Shown here one piece after another: positions 22,687-31,616 of a stretch of DNA of 64,000 nt (positions are counted from its first letter, which is position 1; every line of letters begins with the position of its first letter). The stretch is from Myxococcales bacterium UBA1660 (lineage in GTDB: Bacteria > Myxococcota_A > Polyangia > Polyangiales > Houyiibacteriaceae). The notes beneath the pieces were generated by a model. It made no database searches, was not told the DNA's origin, and saw nothing but the letters and a program-made list of their open reading frames with translations. The stretch spans positions 150,572 to 214,571 of the forward strand of contig DCLA01000005.1 in assembly GCA_002320815.1 (NCBI GenBank), read 5' to 3'. Both the position numbers and the translations under genes were made by a program.

Positions 22687-25015
22687 CGAAGGTCGCGGAA
22701 CACGACACCGCGGGCTTCGGAAACGCAGAAGCCCTGGGGGGCGCAACTCTTCGGAGGTGCGAACGGACCCGCGAAAGCGGATCCCACGACGAGCCCGTCT
22801 CGAAGTGGTCAGGGTGGAAACGCCTGATGGCGTGCGACGCTGGTGACAGCGGCCGCGTCATCCGAAGGTTGGGAAGCGAGTCGGGATCGATCCCGAAGCG
22901 TAGACTCAACTGGGTGAGGGTGGGGCGATGCACCGGAGGAGGGTGGCCATCGGCTCCTTCGAAGGAACATCGCCGCCGGCGAGAGCCGCCGACTTCGGTC
23001 GGGTTACGAAGCCTCGGAAGTGCTCGGAGGCCCCGTTCGTTGCAAATCGAGTTCGAGAGAAGGTCCGCCATCGTGGTGAAAGACCTTCCGGTGCCGAGAG
23101 CCATGCAGGCCTTCGGCGCCGACCCGAGCGAAGGAGTCGACCTCACGGTCGACGAGATCGCGGAGGGCTCGAGGAGAGAAGGTCGTCCGGATGGATGAGC
23201 GCTCTTCAGGTCACGGCTCTCGCAGCGGTTCGCCGCCCGAGGGTCCTGGAGAGACGGTCCCATCTAGATTCGACGGGAGAACATCGAGCGAGGTTCGCTT
23301 CGATCGATGACTCGCGCGAACGACGGACGGCCAGAGGAGAGGGAGACCCCGCCGGAAGCTGCTCAGAGGGCAGCAAAGGCCCCGCTCGATCAGGGCTGGA
23401 AAAGGGGAACACCGACCCGAAGTGAGGCCATCGCGGCGTGACGCGGGGCTTCGTCCGACCTCGACGAGAGGATCGGACAGCGAACGAGGCACCAACCGGG
23501 TGCACGTCTTTGAAAATCGAAAGAAGGTAGGCTGCAAATGTCCGAGACCGACGCGTCTCGGGAGGCACCCAGGCAACGACCCGTTTCGGCGGCGCGGCTC
23601 GCGAGAGCACGCGGCGTGGAGACGGATCACAGGGTTCGGTGAATAGGGCGAGCGATCGTCGTTGGCCGGATCCGGGTCGTCGAAAGCGGACCCCCGTCCC
23701 CTCGTGGGACGACCCGTGGACGACATAGGACCCACCCAGGGACCACTGGTGACATCGACGGGGCTCCATCGCGAGATGGAGCGACATCGAGGAAGTCTCT
23801 GCTCCACCTCGCGCTTTCGGATGCGTGAGGGGTCGGAGGAGAGCGACTCCGCGGTGCCGGTCGAAGGATCGAGCGACACGAGGAAGCCGTGCGAGCACTT
23901 CGGTGCTCGCGCGAGGGAATCGGGTCGACATCGACCCTGGTCACGAGAGGGGCGCGCCGAAGGAACGCACACGACGGCTGAGTCGTGTGGACACCGACGT
24001 CGATGCGACGAGCTCCACGCGCGTGGAGGACGCGCTTCGATGCGACGAGAGCATTTTCGCCCTCGTTCGTTTCTTCGCCATCATCGCTCGACCGTCAGGT
24101 CGAAGCGGTGGCCATCGAGTTCGGACAGAAGCCATCGGCACCACGAGAGCGCGGGGGAGACCCCGAAGGAACGCGGTGCTGGTCTCTCAGGTCTCTCCAC
24201 ACCCACCCATCGACCCGACGTTCGCGTCGGAACGGCTTCGGCCGCTCGGTGACGAGTCGGGCGGAGAGCGAGCGGAAGCGTCGCCATCGGGGCGAGCCGC
24301 GACCGACCAGAGAGACGAGAGCCGAGGAGCTTGCTCCACGGCGCGATGGCAGAGAGCGACACACGAAGAGTGAGAGGCTGATCTCAGCGACTCGTGCGCG
24401 GCGAGGGACCACGAATCCCAGGGCCGAGCGATTGAAGCGAGGAGCGCAGACTGTCTGCGAAGCGAACGAACACACATGCCGACTTCGAGCGAGGCGAGTT
24501 CCCATCCGGGAGCCCTTCGAGCTCGGAAACGACGTAAGGGATCCGAGAGGATCCGATGTTCCCGCCGAGCCACCTTTGCGTGAGCAGAAGCCGCGACGCG
24601 GAGTGGAACGGACCCAGTGAGAGCTGGGTCGGGACCGCACCGAAGAAGCGTCGCCGCCGTGTGCTCTTCCTCGAGCGATCGGGAAAGAGCCCAGACGCGC
24701 CCTCCGGGGTGCGGTGGAACGACCTCTCGCTCTTCGGAGCGATGTCGACGGAAGGGTCCTCGTCTCCTCGACCGATCATCGAGAGGCGGATAGAACGCGA
24801 AAGCGAAGCGACCCCCGGGACACGGAGCCTACCCGAAGACGTTCGTGCGACTTGGAGCGTATTGCCGAGTCGAACGACGCCGAGCCGAGCGAAGAACTCG
24901 GAGCGACCGCGGGCCATCTGGCTCGAGCCGACGGGGAGACCCGGAGGGATACGGTTCTCGGTGGAAGTGACCTTTGAACGAGGCGCACCAGAGTGATCTG
25001 GTCCGCCTCGTTTTT
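22687..25015 (+). ncRNA. Candidate giant structured non-coding RNA (about 2.3 kb)
   Basis: No frame on either strand gives a believable protein: the open frames are short on hydrophobic residues, rich in Arg/Ser, lack domains and overlap each other. The tract is full of perfect hairpins, for example 22712-22734 (7-bp stem), 22769-22780 (GAAA loop), 23090-23120 (8-bp stem with one G-U), 23968-23989 (8-bp stem), 24013-24028, 24215-24230 (UUCG loop), 24233-24244 (UUCG loop), 24445-24459, 24539-24554 (GAGA loop) and 24611-24630. It starts after a strong promoter and ends at a strong intrinsic terminator. Short motifs recur, such as CGAAGGAAC at three places and GGGAGACCC at three places. I see no rRNA, RNase P, tmRNA or group II intron signatures. 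It may be a new class of large ornate RNA, in the manner of OLE, GOLLD or ROOL; the 5' end is approximate. Confidence 0.65.
24977..25015 (+). terminator. Intrinsic terminator of the long non-coding RNA
   Basis: AACGAGGCG pairs with CGCCTCGTT, and inside it ACCAGA pairs with TCTGGT around a GTGA loop, giving a long nearly perfect hairpin. It is followed by TTTTTATTTA. This is one of the clearest rho-independent terminators in the window. Confidence 0.9.
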
Positions 25016-25021
25016 ATTTAA

Positions 25022-25042
25022 GGGGTCTGGCACCCAGACCCC
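25022..25042. terminator. Second hairpin behind the terminator
   Basis: GGGGTCTGG and CCAGACCCC form a perfect 9-bp stem around a 3-base loop just downstream of the U-tract. It has no T-run on the plus strand but could back up termination. The 200 bases that follow up to the GH16 gene hold G-rich tracts and no gene that I can support. Confidence 0.5.
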
Positions 25043-25239
25043 CTCCGTCCGGCTCCGCCGACCGGATTCCCCCAAACTCCCCCGCCCAAGGCGCTGCCGC
25101 ACGTGGTCGCTTGGGGCGCGAGAAATCGCCGGGGGATGCGGGGTGGGAGGGGGACTTACAGTGTCCCGGGGCAGGGGTGAAGAGTGAACGTTCTTCGGTT
25201 TTGACGCATTTTGTGCCCCCGGAATGGGCGCACGGGATG

Positions 25240-25245
25240 TAAGAT
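25240..25245 (+). promoter_or_regulatory. TAAGAT -10 box
   Basis: TAAGAT lies exactly 6 bases before the ATG of the GH16 lipoprotein gene, and no Shine-Dalgarno is present, so the mRNA is probably leaderless. Confidence 0.5.
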
Positions 25246-25251
25246 GACGCC

Positions 25252-26217
25252 ATGCGTCATTTTTCGAATCGCGCCTCGATGCGGGCCTCCCTCTTTGCTC
25301 TCCTTCTCGCGATCGGAGCGGGCTGTTCCGACGATCCGGAGGACTCCGACCTCGTCGATGCGGGCTCTGGGGCCGATGCGGCGGTGGAGGACTCGGGGAC
25401 GACCCCGGTCGACGCCGCGACCGAGGACTCGGGGAGCGCCGACCCCGACGCCGGCGCCATGGCCGACGCCGGAGAAGACATCGATGGGGGCACGTCGTCG
25501 GTCTCCGGTGAGGCCGCGCCCGTCGGCGACCTTCCGGGTTGGCGACAGGTCTTCGTCGACGACTTCGAGGAGGAGATCGCGCTCGGGAGCTTCCCGGCCG
25601 ACGACGAAGACCAGTGGGGGGCCTACGGGTACCCCAACGAGACCGGCTGGACCGACACGAGCGACAACGGCCAATACTCGCCGACGCGCGGCCTGAGCGT
25701 CCACGACGGCGTGCTCGACATCCATCTGTTCACCGATGGCGACGACGCCATCGTCAACGCGCCTTACCCCAAGGTCGAGGCGCCCATCACGGCGGCGCGC
25801 TTCGCGGTCCGGTTCCGGGCCGACGCGGTGCCCGGCTACAAGACCGCGTGGCTGCTCTGGCCGGACAGTGAGACCTGGCCCCGGGATGGGGAGATCGACT
25901 TCCCCGAGGGAGACCTCGACGGCGAGATCCACGGCTTCATGCACCGTCAGGACGCGACGTCCGGCGGGGACCAAGCCTGGGCCGACACCGGGGCGACCTA
26001 CACCGAGTGGCACACCGCGGTGATCGAGTGGGTCGCCGGCACGTCGTGCCGCTTCATCTTCGACGGGGAGGTGGTGCTCGACGAGACCGAGCGCGTGCCG
26101 GCCACTCCCATGCACTGGATCCTGCAGACCGAGACCCAGCTCACCGCCGAGGCCCCCCCGACCGACGCGGATGGCCACGTCGAGATCGACTGGGCGGCCG
26201 TCTGGGTCGCCGAGTGA
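25252..26217 (+). CDS. GH16-family glycoside hydrolase lipoprotein
   Basis: A 321-residue lipoprotein. The signal ends in lipobox I-G-A-G-C, followed by a linker of about 60 residues rich in Asp, Ala, Gly and Ser typical of this organism's surface proteins. The catalytic signature Asp-Gly-Glu-Ile-Asp-Phe-Pro-Glu (ExDxxE) places it in family GH16, the beta-jelly-roll enzymes that cut beta-1,3 or beta-1,3-1,4 glucans, agarose or carrageenan. Trp-rich segments around the site would line the sugar groove. The exact glycan is unknown. Confidence 0.82.
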   Translation: MRHFSNRASMRASLFALLLAIGAGCSDDPEDSDLVDAGSGADAAVEDSGTTPVDAATEDSGSADPDAGAMADAGEDIDGGTSSVSGEAAPVGDLPGWRQVFVDDFEEEIALGSFPADDEDQWGAYGYPNETGWTDTSDNGQYSPTRGLSVHDGVLDIHLFTDGDDAIVNAPYPKVEAPITAARFAVRFRADAVPGYKTAWLLWPDSETWPRDGEIDFPEGDLDGEIHGFMHRQDATSGGDQAWADTGATYTEWHTAVIEWVAGTSCRFIFDGEVVLDETERVPATPMHWILQTETQLTAEAPPTDADGHVEIDWAAVWVAE

Positions 26218-26366
26218 GCCGATCCCCCAACGGCGAATGAACCACCCACGCGCGCGCCGCCACCGAGGAGCGGTGCGGCGATGCGCCCCGGGTGGTGTGA
26301 CGAGTCTCGATCGAGGGGCTCGTTGCCTGGACGACCAGCGGCACGCGTCTTGAAGTGTTCTACGGC

Positions 26367-26633
26367 ATGACCGACCGCAACGACGACAGCCGCGACGACG
26401 ATTTCGACATGGACCCGGAGCCCACCGGGGTGGTGTCCGAGTACACCACGGACCACGCGCATCAGGACGAGGTGCCCGCGCACTACGCGGGTGGACCGCC
26501 CAGGCACGAAGAGCTGAGCGTGACTCCGAGCATGATGGGCCACCGGGTCCTCGAGGAAGCCACCGAGGCTCCCGGCCGCGAGATGATCCGGGATCCGCGC
26601 GAGCCGATCGACCCCGACTCGCTGCCCGCCTGA
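26367..26633 (+). CDS. Small acidic hypothetical protein
   Basis: An 88-residue hydrophilic protein, strongly acidic, rich in Asp, Glu, Pro and His, without signal or membrane segment. It looks mostly disordered. I use the ATG at 26367; a GTG 12 bases upstream is also open. A clear terminator follows 20 bases after the stop, which supports it as a real single-gene unit. Function unknown. Confidence 0.55.
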   Translation: MTDRNDDSRDDDFDMDPEPTGVVSEYTTDHAHQDEVPAHYAGGPPRHEELSVTPSMMGHRVLEEATEAPGREMIRDPREPIDPDSLPA

Positions 26634-26652
26634 AGCGACGACCAAAGTGAAC

Positions 26653-26690
26653 GGGGCGCCCCTCCTTCGAGGCGGCGCCCCTTTCATTTG
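26653..26690 (+). terminator. Intrinsic terminator after the acidic protein gene
   Basis: GGGGCGCC pairs with GGCGCCCC around a 13-base loop that can itself form CCTC/GAGG pairs. TTTCATTT follows. Confidence 0.75.
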
Positions 26691-26704
26691 GTCCCTTCGC
26701 ATCG

Positions 26705-27802
26705 GTGACGCCGGTACGCGACCGCATCGGTGACGCCCCGCAGGTCGCCGCGGCCGAGTTCATCCAGAGCGCCCGCTCGGTCCCCGCCGAGCGCAAGCCG
26801 GGTCTCGCCGAACACGACTCGCGTCGCCGCCGAACGCAACTCGCCCCGACCGGCGGCCGAAGGGCGCGCATGGGTCTCCCCCTCGTGCCCCTCGCCGAAC
26901 CACCCCGAGCGCTCGCCGGGGCCGAGATGCTCGCCGATCCCGCGCTGCGCGGATTGGCCGACCTGCCGACGCCCCCGGCGTCCCTCCACCTCGCAGGCGT
27001 GGTGCCCCGGCGAATGGTGGCCATCGTGGGGACCCGCCGGTCCGACCCCGAGGCGGAGCGCTTCACCCACCGGCTCGCGCGGGACCTCGCGGAGCACGGG
27101 ATCGCCACTATCAGCGGTGGCGCGTTGGGCATCGACGCCGCGGCCCACGAAGGGTGCCTCACCGGAGGCGCCCCGACCCTGGCCGTGCTGGCCACGCATC
27201 CCTCGTGGGCCTACCCGGCTCGTCACCGGGGGCTCTTCGGGCGCATCGTCGACGCGGGGGGTGGGCTCCTCGGAGAGCACGAGGACGGGAACGCATTTCC
27301 GGGCCGCTTCCTCCAACGCAACCGCCTGGTGGCCGCGTTGGCCTCCGCCGTGGTCGTCGTCCAGGCGCCGCGCCGCAGCGGGGCGCTCTCCACGGCGCGG
27401 GTGGCACGGAGCCTCGGGCGGCCGGTGTTCGTGGTGCCGGCCGCGCCCTGGGATCCCCGGGGGGGCGGCAACGTGGACCTGCTCGTCGCGGGGGCTACCC
27501 CGTGCACGGGGTGGGACTCGTTGGCGACCACCCTGGACCTGCCCCTCGAGCGCCCCCAGGCCGCGCCCGCGGCGCCGACGCGCCCCGAGGCGCCGGGACC
27601 CTCCGGAGCGCCGGGCGCATCCGCGATGGGGAAGGCCGTGTGGGAGGCGCTCGGCGCGGTGCCGCTGCACCCCGACGAGCTCGGTGAGCGCCTGGAGCGC
27701 GACGTCGTCGAGGTGCAGCGGGCGCTCCTCGAGCTGGTGGTTCTGGGTGCGGCCCGGGCGGTGGAGGGGGGCCGCTACCTGCGCTCGTCTGCGCCCGCGT
27801 GA
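26705..27802 (+). CDS. dprA: DNA-processing protein DprA
   Basis: A 365-residue DprA/Smf protein. The Rossmann-like core has Ala-Ile-Val-Gly-Thr-Arg near residue 105, Ser-Gly-Gly-Ala-Leu-Gly-Ile-Asp-Ala-Ala-Ala-His about 35 residues later, Tyr-Pro-Ala-Arg-His, Arg-Asn-Arg-Leu-Val-Ala, and a C-terminal winged-helix-like segment. DprA binds incoming single-stranded DNA and loads RecA during natural transformation. The first 70 residues are Arg-rich and poorly conserved in look, so the true start may be a later ATG or GTG. It stands alone, 46 bases before trmFO. Confidence 0.88.
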   Translation: MTPVRDRIGDAPQVAAAEFIQSARSVPAERKPGLAEHDSRRRRTQLAPTGGRRARMGLPLVPLAEPPRALAGAEMLADPALRGLADLPTPPASLHLAGVVPRRMVAIVGTRRSDPEAERFTHRLARDLAEHGIATISGGALGIDAAAHEGCLTGGAPTLAVLATHPSWAYPARHRGLFGRIVDAGGGLLGEHEDGNAFPGRFLQRNRLVAALASAVVVVQAPRRSGALSTARVARSLGRPVFVVPAAPWDPRGGGNVDLLVAGATPCTGWDSLATTLDLPLERPQAAPAAPTRPEAPGPSGAPGASAMGKAVWEALGAVPLHPDELGERLERDVVEVQRALLELVVLGAARAVEGGRYLRSSAPA

Positions 27803-27848
27803 GGGCCGTCGCCGTGCTCGGGGTCCGCGGCCGTACTAGATCTCGGCC

Positions 27849-29261
27849 ATGAGCGAAGTGGTGACCGTCGTCGGTGCCGGCCTGGCCGGGTCCGAGTGTG
27901 CTTGGCAGCTCGCGGAGCGCGGTGTCTCCGTGCGGCTGGTGGAGCAGAAGCCGCGGGCGAAGACTCCGGCGCAGCAGCACGATTTTTTCGCCGAGCTGGT
28001 GTGCTCGAACTCGCTCCGGGGCGACGCGCTGGCCAACGCCGTCGGCCTGGTGAAAGAGGAGATGCGCCGCTCGGGGTCGCTCATCCTCGAGCAGGCCGAG
28101 GCTCACCGGGTCCCCGCGGGCGGTGCGCTGGCCGTGGACCGCGAGCACTTCGGCCGAGGTGTCACGGAGAAGCTGCGCAACCACCCGAACATCGAGGTCG
28201 TCTGCGAGCGCGTGGACGCGGTGCCCGAGGACGGTCGCACCATCCTGGCCACCGGGCCGCTCACCGGCGACGCCCTCGCCGCCGACCTGGAGCGCATCGT
28301 GGGCAGCCAGCACCTGGCCTACTACGACGCCATCGCGCCGGTGGTGCTCACCGAGAGCATCGACTGGGACATCGTCTTCAAGGCCAGCCGCTACGACAAG
28401 GGCGGCGACGACGCCTACGGGAACTGTCCGCTCACCGAGGCCGAGTACGACGCGTTCCTGGAAGTGGTGCTCGCCGCCGAGAAGGTGGAAGCCCACGAGT
28501 TCGAAGAGGTGCGTTACTTCGAGGGCTGCCTACCCCTCGAGGTGATGGCCGAGCGGGGTCGCCTCACCTTGGCCTACGGTCCGATGAAGCCGGTGGGCCT
28601 CGCCGATCCCCGGACCGGCGAGCGCCCCTTCGCCGTGGTGCAGCTCCGTCAGGAGAACGCCGAGGCCACCGCCTACAACCTGGTGGGCTTCCAGACCCGC
28701 ATGAAGTGGCCCGAGCAGAAGCGGGTCCTGCGGATGATCCCGGGGCTCGAGAAGGCGGAGTTTCAGCGGCTGGGCTCGGTCCACCGGAACACCTTCGTGA
28801 ACAGCCCGGTGGCCCTCGACGACGATCTCTCGCTCCGGGGCCGGCCCGGGGTGCACCTCGCCGGTCAGATCGCCGGCGTGGAGGGCTACGTGGAGAGCGC
28901 CGCCTGTGGCCTGATGCTCGGGGCGGTCCTCAGCGAGCGTCTCCGGGGCAACGCGGCGGAGTTCCCGCCCGAGACCACCGCGCTCGGCGGGCTCTACCGC
29001 CACCTGCGCACCCCCAAGGAGGACTTCCAGCCCTCCAACGTGGTGTGGAGCATGGTGCCCCGGCTCCCGGGCAAGAAGATCCGGAAGCGCCGCTTCCGCC
29101 GCGAGAAGCTCGCCGAGCGGGCGCTCCGGGACCTCAACGGCTGGCTGCCGACGGTGAATGTCGAGCCCGCCGAGCTCCCCGAGCGTCAGACCCCGGCGGC
29201 TTCTCCGAAGGCGATGGGCGCCGCGAGCGAGGCCTCGGGGATCCCGAACGCCTCGACGTAG
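27849..29261 (+). CDS. trmFO: Folate-dependent tRNA (uracil-5-)-methyltransferase TrmFO
   Basis: A 470-residue flavoprotein that methylates U54 of tRNA using methylenetetrahydrofolate and FAD. The N-terminal Gly-Ala-Gly-Leu-Ala-Gly-Ser-Glu nucleotide loop, Cys-Ser-Asn-Ser-Leu-Arg, Gly-Cys-Leu-Pro-Leu-Glu and the C-terminal Gly-Gln-Ile-Ala-Gly-Val-Glu-Gly-Tyr segments fit TrmFO and not the longer MnmG. Length is normal plus a 25-residue Ala/Ser-rich tail. TAGATC lies 6 bases before the ATG. The last 76 bases overlap the 3' end of the acyl-CoA oxidase gene on the other strand. Confidence 0.93.
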   Translation: MSEVVTVVGAGLAGSECAWQLAERGVSVRLVEQKPRAKTPAQQHDFFAELVCSNSLRGDALANAVGLVKEEMRRSGSLILEQAEAHRVPAGGALAVDREHFGRGVTEKLRNHPNIEVVCERVDAVPEDGRTILATGPLTGDALAADLERIVGSQHLAYYDAIAPVVLTESIDWDIVFKASRYDKGGDDAYGNCPLTEAEYDAFLEVVLAAEKVEAHEFEEVRYFEGCLPLEVMAERGRLTLAYGPMKPVGLADPRTGERPFAVVQLRQENAEATAYNLVGFQTRMKWPEQKRVLRMIPGLEKAEFQRLGSVHRNTFVNSPVALDDDLSLRGRPGVHLAGQIAGVEGYVESAACGLMLGAVLSERLRGNAAEFPPETTALGGLYRHLRTPKEDFQPSNVVWSMVPRLPGKKIRKRRFRREKLAERALRDLNGWLPTVNVEPAELPERQTPAASPKAMGAASEASGIPNAST

Positions 29262-31480
29262 TCCAGCGCGCTCTGGGCGACCTCGTCGCAGAGCGCCTGG
29301 ACTTCGCGCCGTATGCCCCCGGCGCGATTGGGCTCGGCGACGCCGTTCTCCATGAACCAGCCGAGGTCGCTCTCGATGCGCCAGAGCGACCACAGATCGA
29401 GGAGCCGATCGAGGGCGTCCTTCTCGGCGCCCTCGGCGCGGTCGATGCCGGCGGCGAAGGCGTCGTAGACCACGCGCTCGATGTGGGCCCGGGCCATCGC
29501 GAGGAGATGGTCCTGGATGGCGGTGAAGGCCTCGTGGGGCTCCATGCCGTTCTTGATGCGCTTCTGGACCCGCCGCGCGGCGGCTTCCACCAGGTGCTTC
29601 TCGCGGTACTCGAAGAGCCCGCGCAGGGTGTCCCGGTCGCGGAGGTGCTCGGTCGAGCCCAGCCGCTTGGTCACCGGGTTCGCCTCGCGAGCGGCGCGCG
29701 CGAGCTTCTTGCCCACGTAGCGCACGAGACCGAAGACCCGGTCGTCGCCGAGCTGCTTGCGGAAGTCGGTCAGCACCGCCTTGGCGGTGAGCTGCAGGAG
29801 GACGGTGTTGTCGCCCTCGAAGGTGGTGAAGACGTCGGTGTCGCTCTTGAGCGGCCCGATGCGGTTCTCGGAGAGGTACCCCTGGCCGCCGCAGCACTCG
29901 CGGCACTGCTGCAGGGCGAAGGTCGCGTGGTCGGTGGTGAAGGCCTTCACGCCGGCGGCCAGGGCCTCCACCGCGCGCTTCTGCTCTTCGGTCTCGGCAC
30001 CGACGTACTGCTGCCGGACGTGGTCGATGGCGAAGGCCGCGGCGACGCTCTGGGCCAGGGAGGGCATGAGGCGGCGTCGGTGCACCGGGTAGTCGATGAG
30101 CCGCATCTCCGCCTCGCCGGGCGCACCGAACTGGCGCCGATGGAAGGCGTAGCGGGTCGCGATGGCCACGCCGACCTTGGCGGCGCTCACGCCCCCCGAG
30201 CCGACGCAGATGCGGCCGGCGACCAGGGTGCCGAGCATGGTGAAGAAGCGCTTGTTGGGGCTGGCGATGGGGGACTCGTAGCGGCCGTCCTCGGTGATCG
30301 CGGCGAAACGCCCGAGGAGGTGGTCCCGGGGGACCTTCACCTGGTCGAGCCAGATGCGTCCGTTGTCGACGCCGTTGAGCCCGAGCTTGTGGCCACAGTC
30401 GCCCAGTCGGACGCCGGGGAGGGCCTCGCCGTCCTCGTCGCGGATCGGGACCAGGATGGCGTGGACCCCGTGTTGCTCCCCGTCGACCTCGAGCTGGGCG
30501 AAGACGGTGGCCATGCGGGCGTGGGCCGCGGCGCCGCCGATCCACTCCTTGCGTGCGCTCTCGTCCGGGGTGTGGACCACGATGCGATCCGACTCGGGGT
30601 CGTAGGTCGCGGTGGTGCGCAGGCCCATCACGTTGGACCCGTGGCCCAGCTCGGTCATGGCGAAGCAGCCCAGCAGGTCACCCTTGGCGACCCGGGGCAG
30701 CCAGTGGGCTCGCTGCTCTTCGGTGCCCAGGAAGTAGATGCTCCCGCCGAAGAGTCCGAATTGGACGCCGTACTTCACCAGCACCGAGAGGTCCCCGTAG
30801 CCGAGGGTCTCGAAGACCGTCATGAACTCTTCGAGGCTGGTCACGTCGCTGGTCACGCCCGGATACGCGAGGGCGCCGAAGCCCTCCTCGGCAAGGCGCT
30901 GGACGACCTCGAGGACCGCCTCGCGGGCGTCCTCCTTCGATTGGTCCCGCCCGATCCGCACCGCCGGGTCGGAGAGCAGCGCGCGCACCTTCTCGCGCAC
31001 CTCCACCGCCCGCGGCTCGAGGACCGCCCGCAGCTTCGCGGCGTCGAACTGTGGCGCCGGCATCGCCGTCTCGGGCGCGGGGTGCCCGCCCATCAGGGCG
31101 CGGCCGGCCTCGGCGCCGTCGAGGGACAGGGCCGCCATGACCGTCTCCAGCGCGTCCTCGACGTGGGGGTCGTCCTTGCTGAGGGCGGTGCCCAGGCGCG
31201 CGAGGTGCAGGCGCCGGTCGTCGTCCAGGTTGCCGGCGGCCTTGCGCACCGTCCGCAGCACTCGCGCCAGGGTCCGCGCGGAGGGCGGGTTCGCCGGATC
31301 GAGGAGCCCCTGCAGGGTCTGCCGCGCGCTGGCGTCGAGCCAGGGCATCCCCTCGAGCTGCTCCTGAATCGTGTGCATCTCCTGGTCGGTGAGCTCGCCG
31401 TCCGCCCAGGCGACGTAGATCATCGGCAGGAAGGCGCGCACATGGGGAGCGTCGAGGGCGGCGGCGTCGGGCTCGGTCAT
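29186..31480 (-). CDS. TerB-like/acyl-CoA oxidase-dehydrogenase fusion
   Basis: A 764-residue protein. Residues 10-75 resemble a TerB-type all-helical domain (Ala-Trp-Ala-Asp-Gly-Glu-Leu near the start). The rest is a long acyl-CoA dehydrogenase of the acyl-CoA oxidase kind, with Cys-Phe-Ala-Met-Thr-Glu-Leu-Gly-His-Gly-Ser-Asn for flavin and substrate binding and Phe-Glu-Gly-Asp-Asn-Thr-Val-Leu-Leu-Gln near the active site. Such enzymes start fatty-acid beta-oxidation by making the trans-2-enoyl-CoA. Length is typical of oxidases rather than of the 380-residue dehydrogenases. The TerB part is not usual for the family. Convergent and overlapping with trmFO. Confidence 0.85.
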   Translation of the reverse strand: MTEPDAAALDAPHVRAFLPMIYVAWADGELTDQEMHTIQEQLEGMPWLDASARQTLQGLLDPANPPSARTLARVLRTVRKAAGNLDDDRRLHLARLGTALSKDDPHVEDALETVMAALSLDGAEAGRALMGGHPAPETAMPAPQFDAAKLRAVLEPRAVEVREKVRALLSDPAVRIGRDQSKEDAREAVLEVVQRLAEEGFGALAYPGVTSDVTSLEEFMTVFETLGYGDLSVLVKYGVQFGLFGGSIYFLGTEEQRAHWLPRVAKGDLLGCFAMTELGHGSNVMGLRTTATYDPESDRIVVHTPDESARKEWIGGAAAHARMATVFAQLEVDGEQHGVHAILVPIRDEDGEALPGVRLGDCGHKLGLNGVDNGRIWLDQVKVPRDHLLGRFAAITEDGRYESPIASPNKRFFTMLGTLVAGRICVGSGGVSAAKVGVAIATRYAFHRRQFGAPGEAEMRLIDYPVHRRRLMPSLAQSVAAAFAIDHVRQQYVGAETEEQKRAVEALAAGVKAFTTDHATFALQQCRECCGGQGYLSENRIGPLKSDTDVFTTFEGDNTVLLQLTAKAVLTDFRKQLGDDRVFGLVRYVGKKLARAAREANPVTKRLGSTEHLRDRDTLRGLFEYREKHLVEAAARRVQKRIKNGMEPHEAFTAIQDHLLAMARAHIERVVYDAFAAGIDRAEGAEKDALDRLLDLWSLWRIESDLGWFMENGVAEPNRAGGIRREVQALCDEVAQSALDYVEAFGIPEASLAAPIAFGEAAGV

Positions 31481-31616
31481 GGTCCGTCCGTAGGGCCGCC
31501 GGGGCTCAGCGAAAGCGTCGGGGCCCCGATTGTCCCGCCGATGTCCCGGATCGCGGGCATCGTGGGCGGAAGGGCGCGAAGTGGACCGCGGCGGTCCACC
31601 CGGGTACTGCTGAGCG

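Noticed and set aside
22445..24996. Several open frames of 60-270 codons on both strands
   Set aside because: They overlap one another, are Arg/Ser-rich with no domain, lack starts with ribosome sites or -10 boxes, and fall in the hairpin-rich tract that fits an RNA gene better.
22687..25015. Ribosomal RNA, RNase P RNA, tmRNA or a group II intron
   Set aside because: I could not find the universally conserved sequences of any of these (for example the 16S decoding-region or 23S sarcin-ricin sequences, the RNase P core, or a domain V-like hairpin with a GAAA loop), and there is no intron-encoded protein.
28530..30545. 671-codon minus-strand open frame
   Set aside because: It covers trmFO and the acyl-CoA oxidase gene in a wrong frame and encodes Arg/Gly/Pro-rich sequence without domains, as expected of a high-GC shadow.
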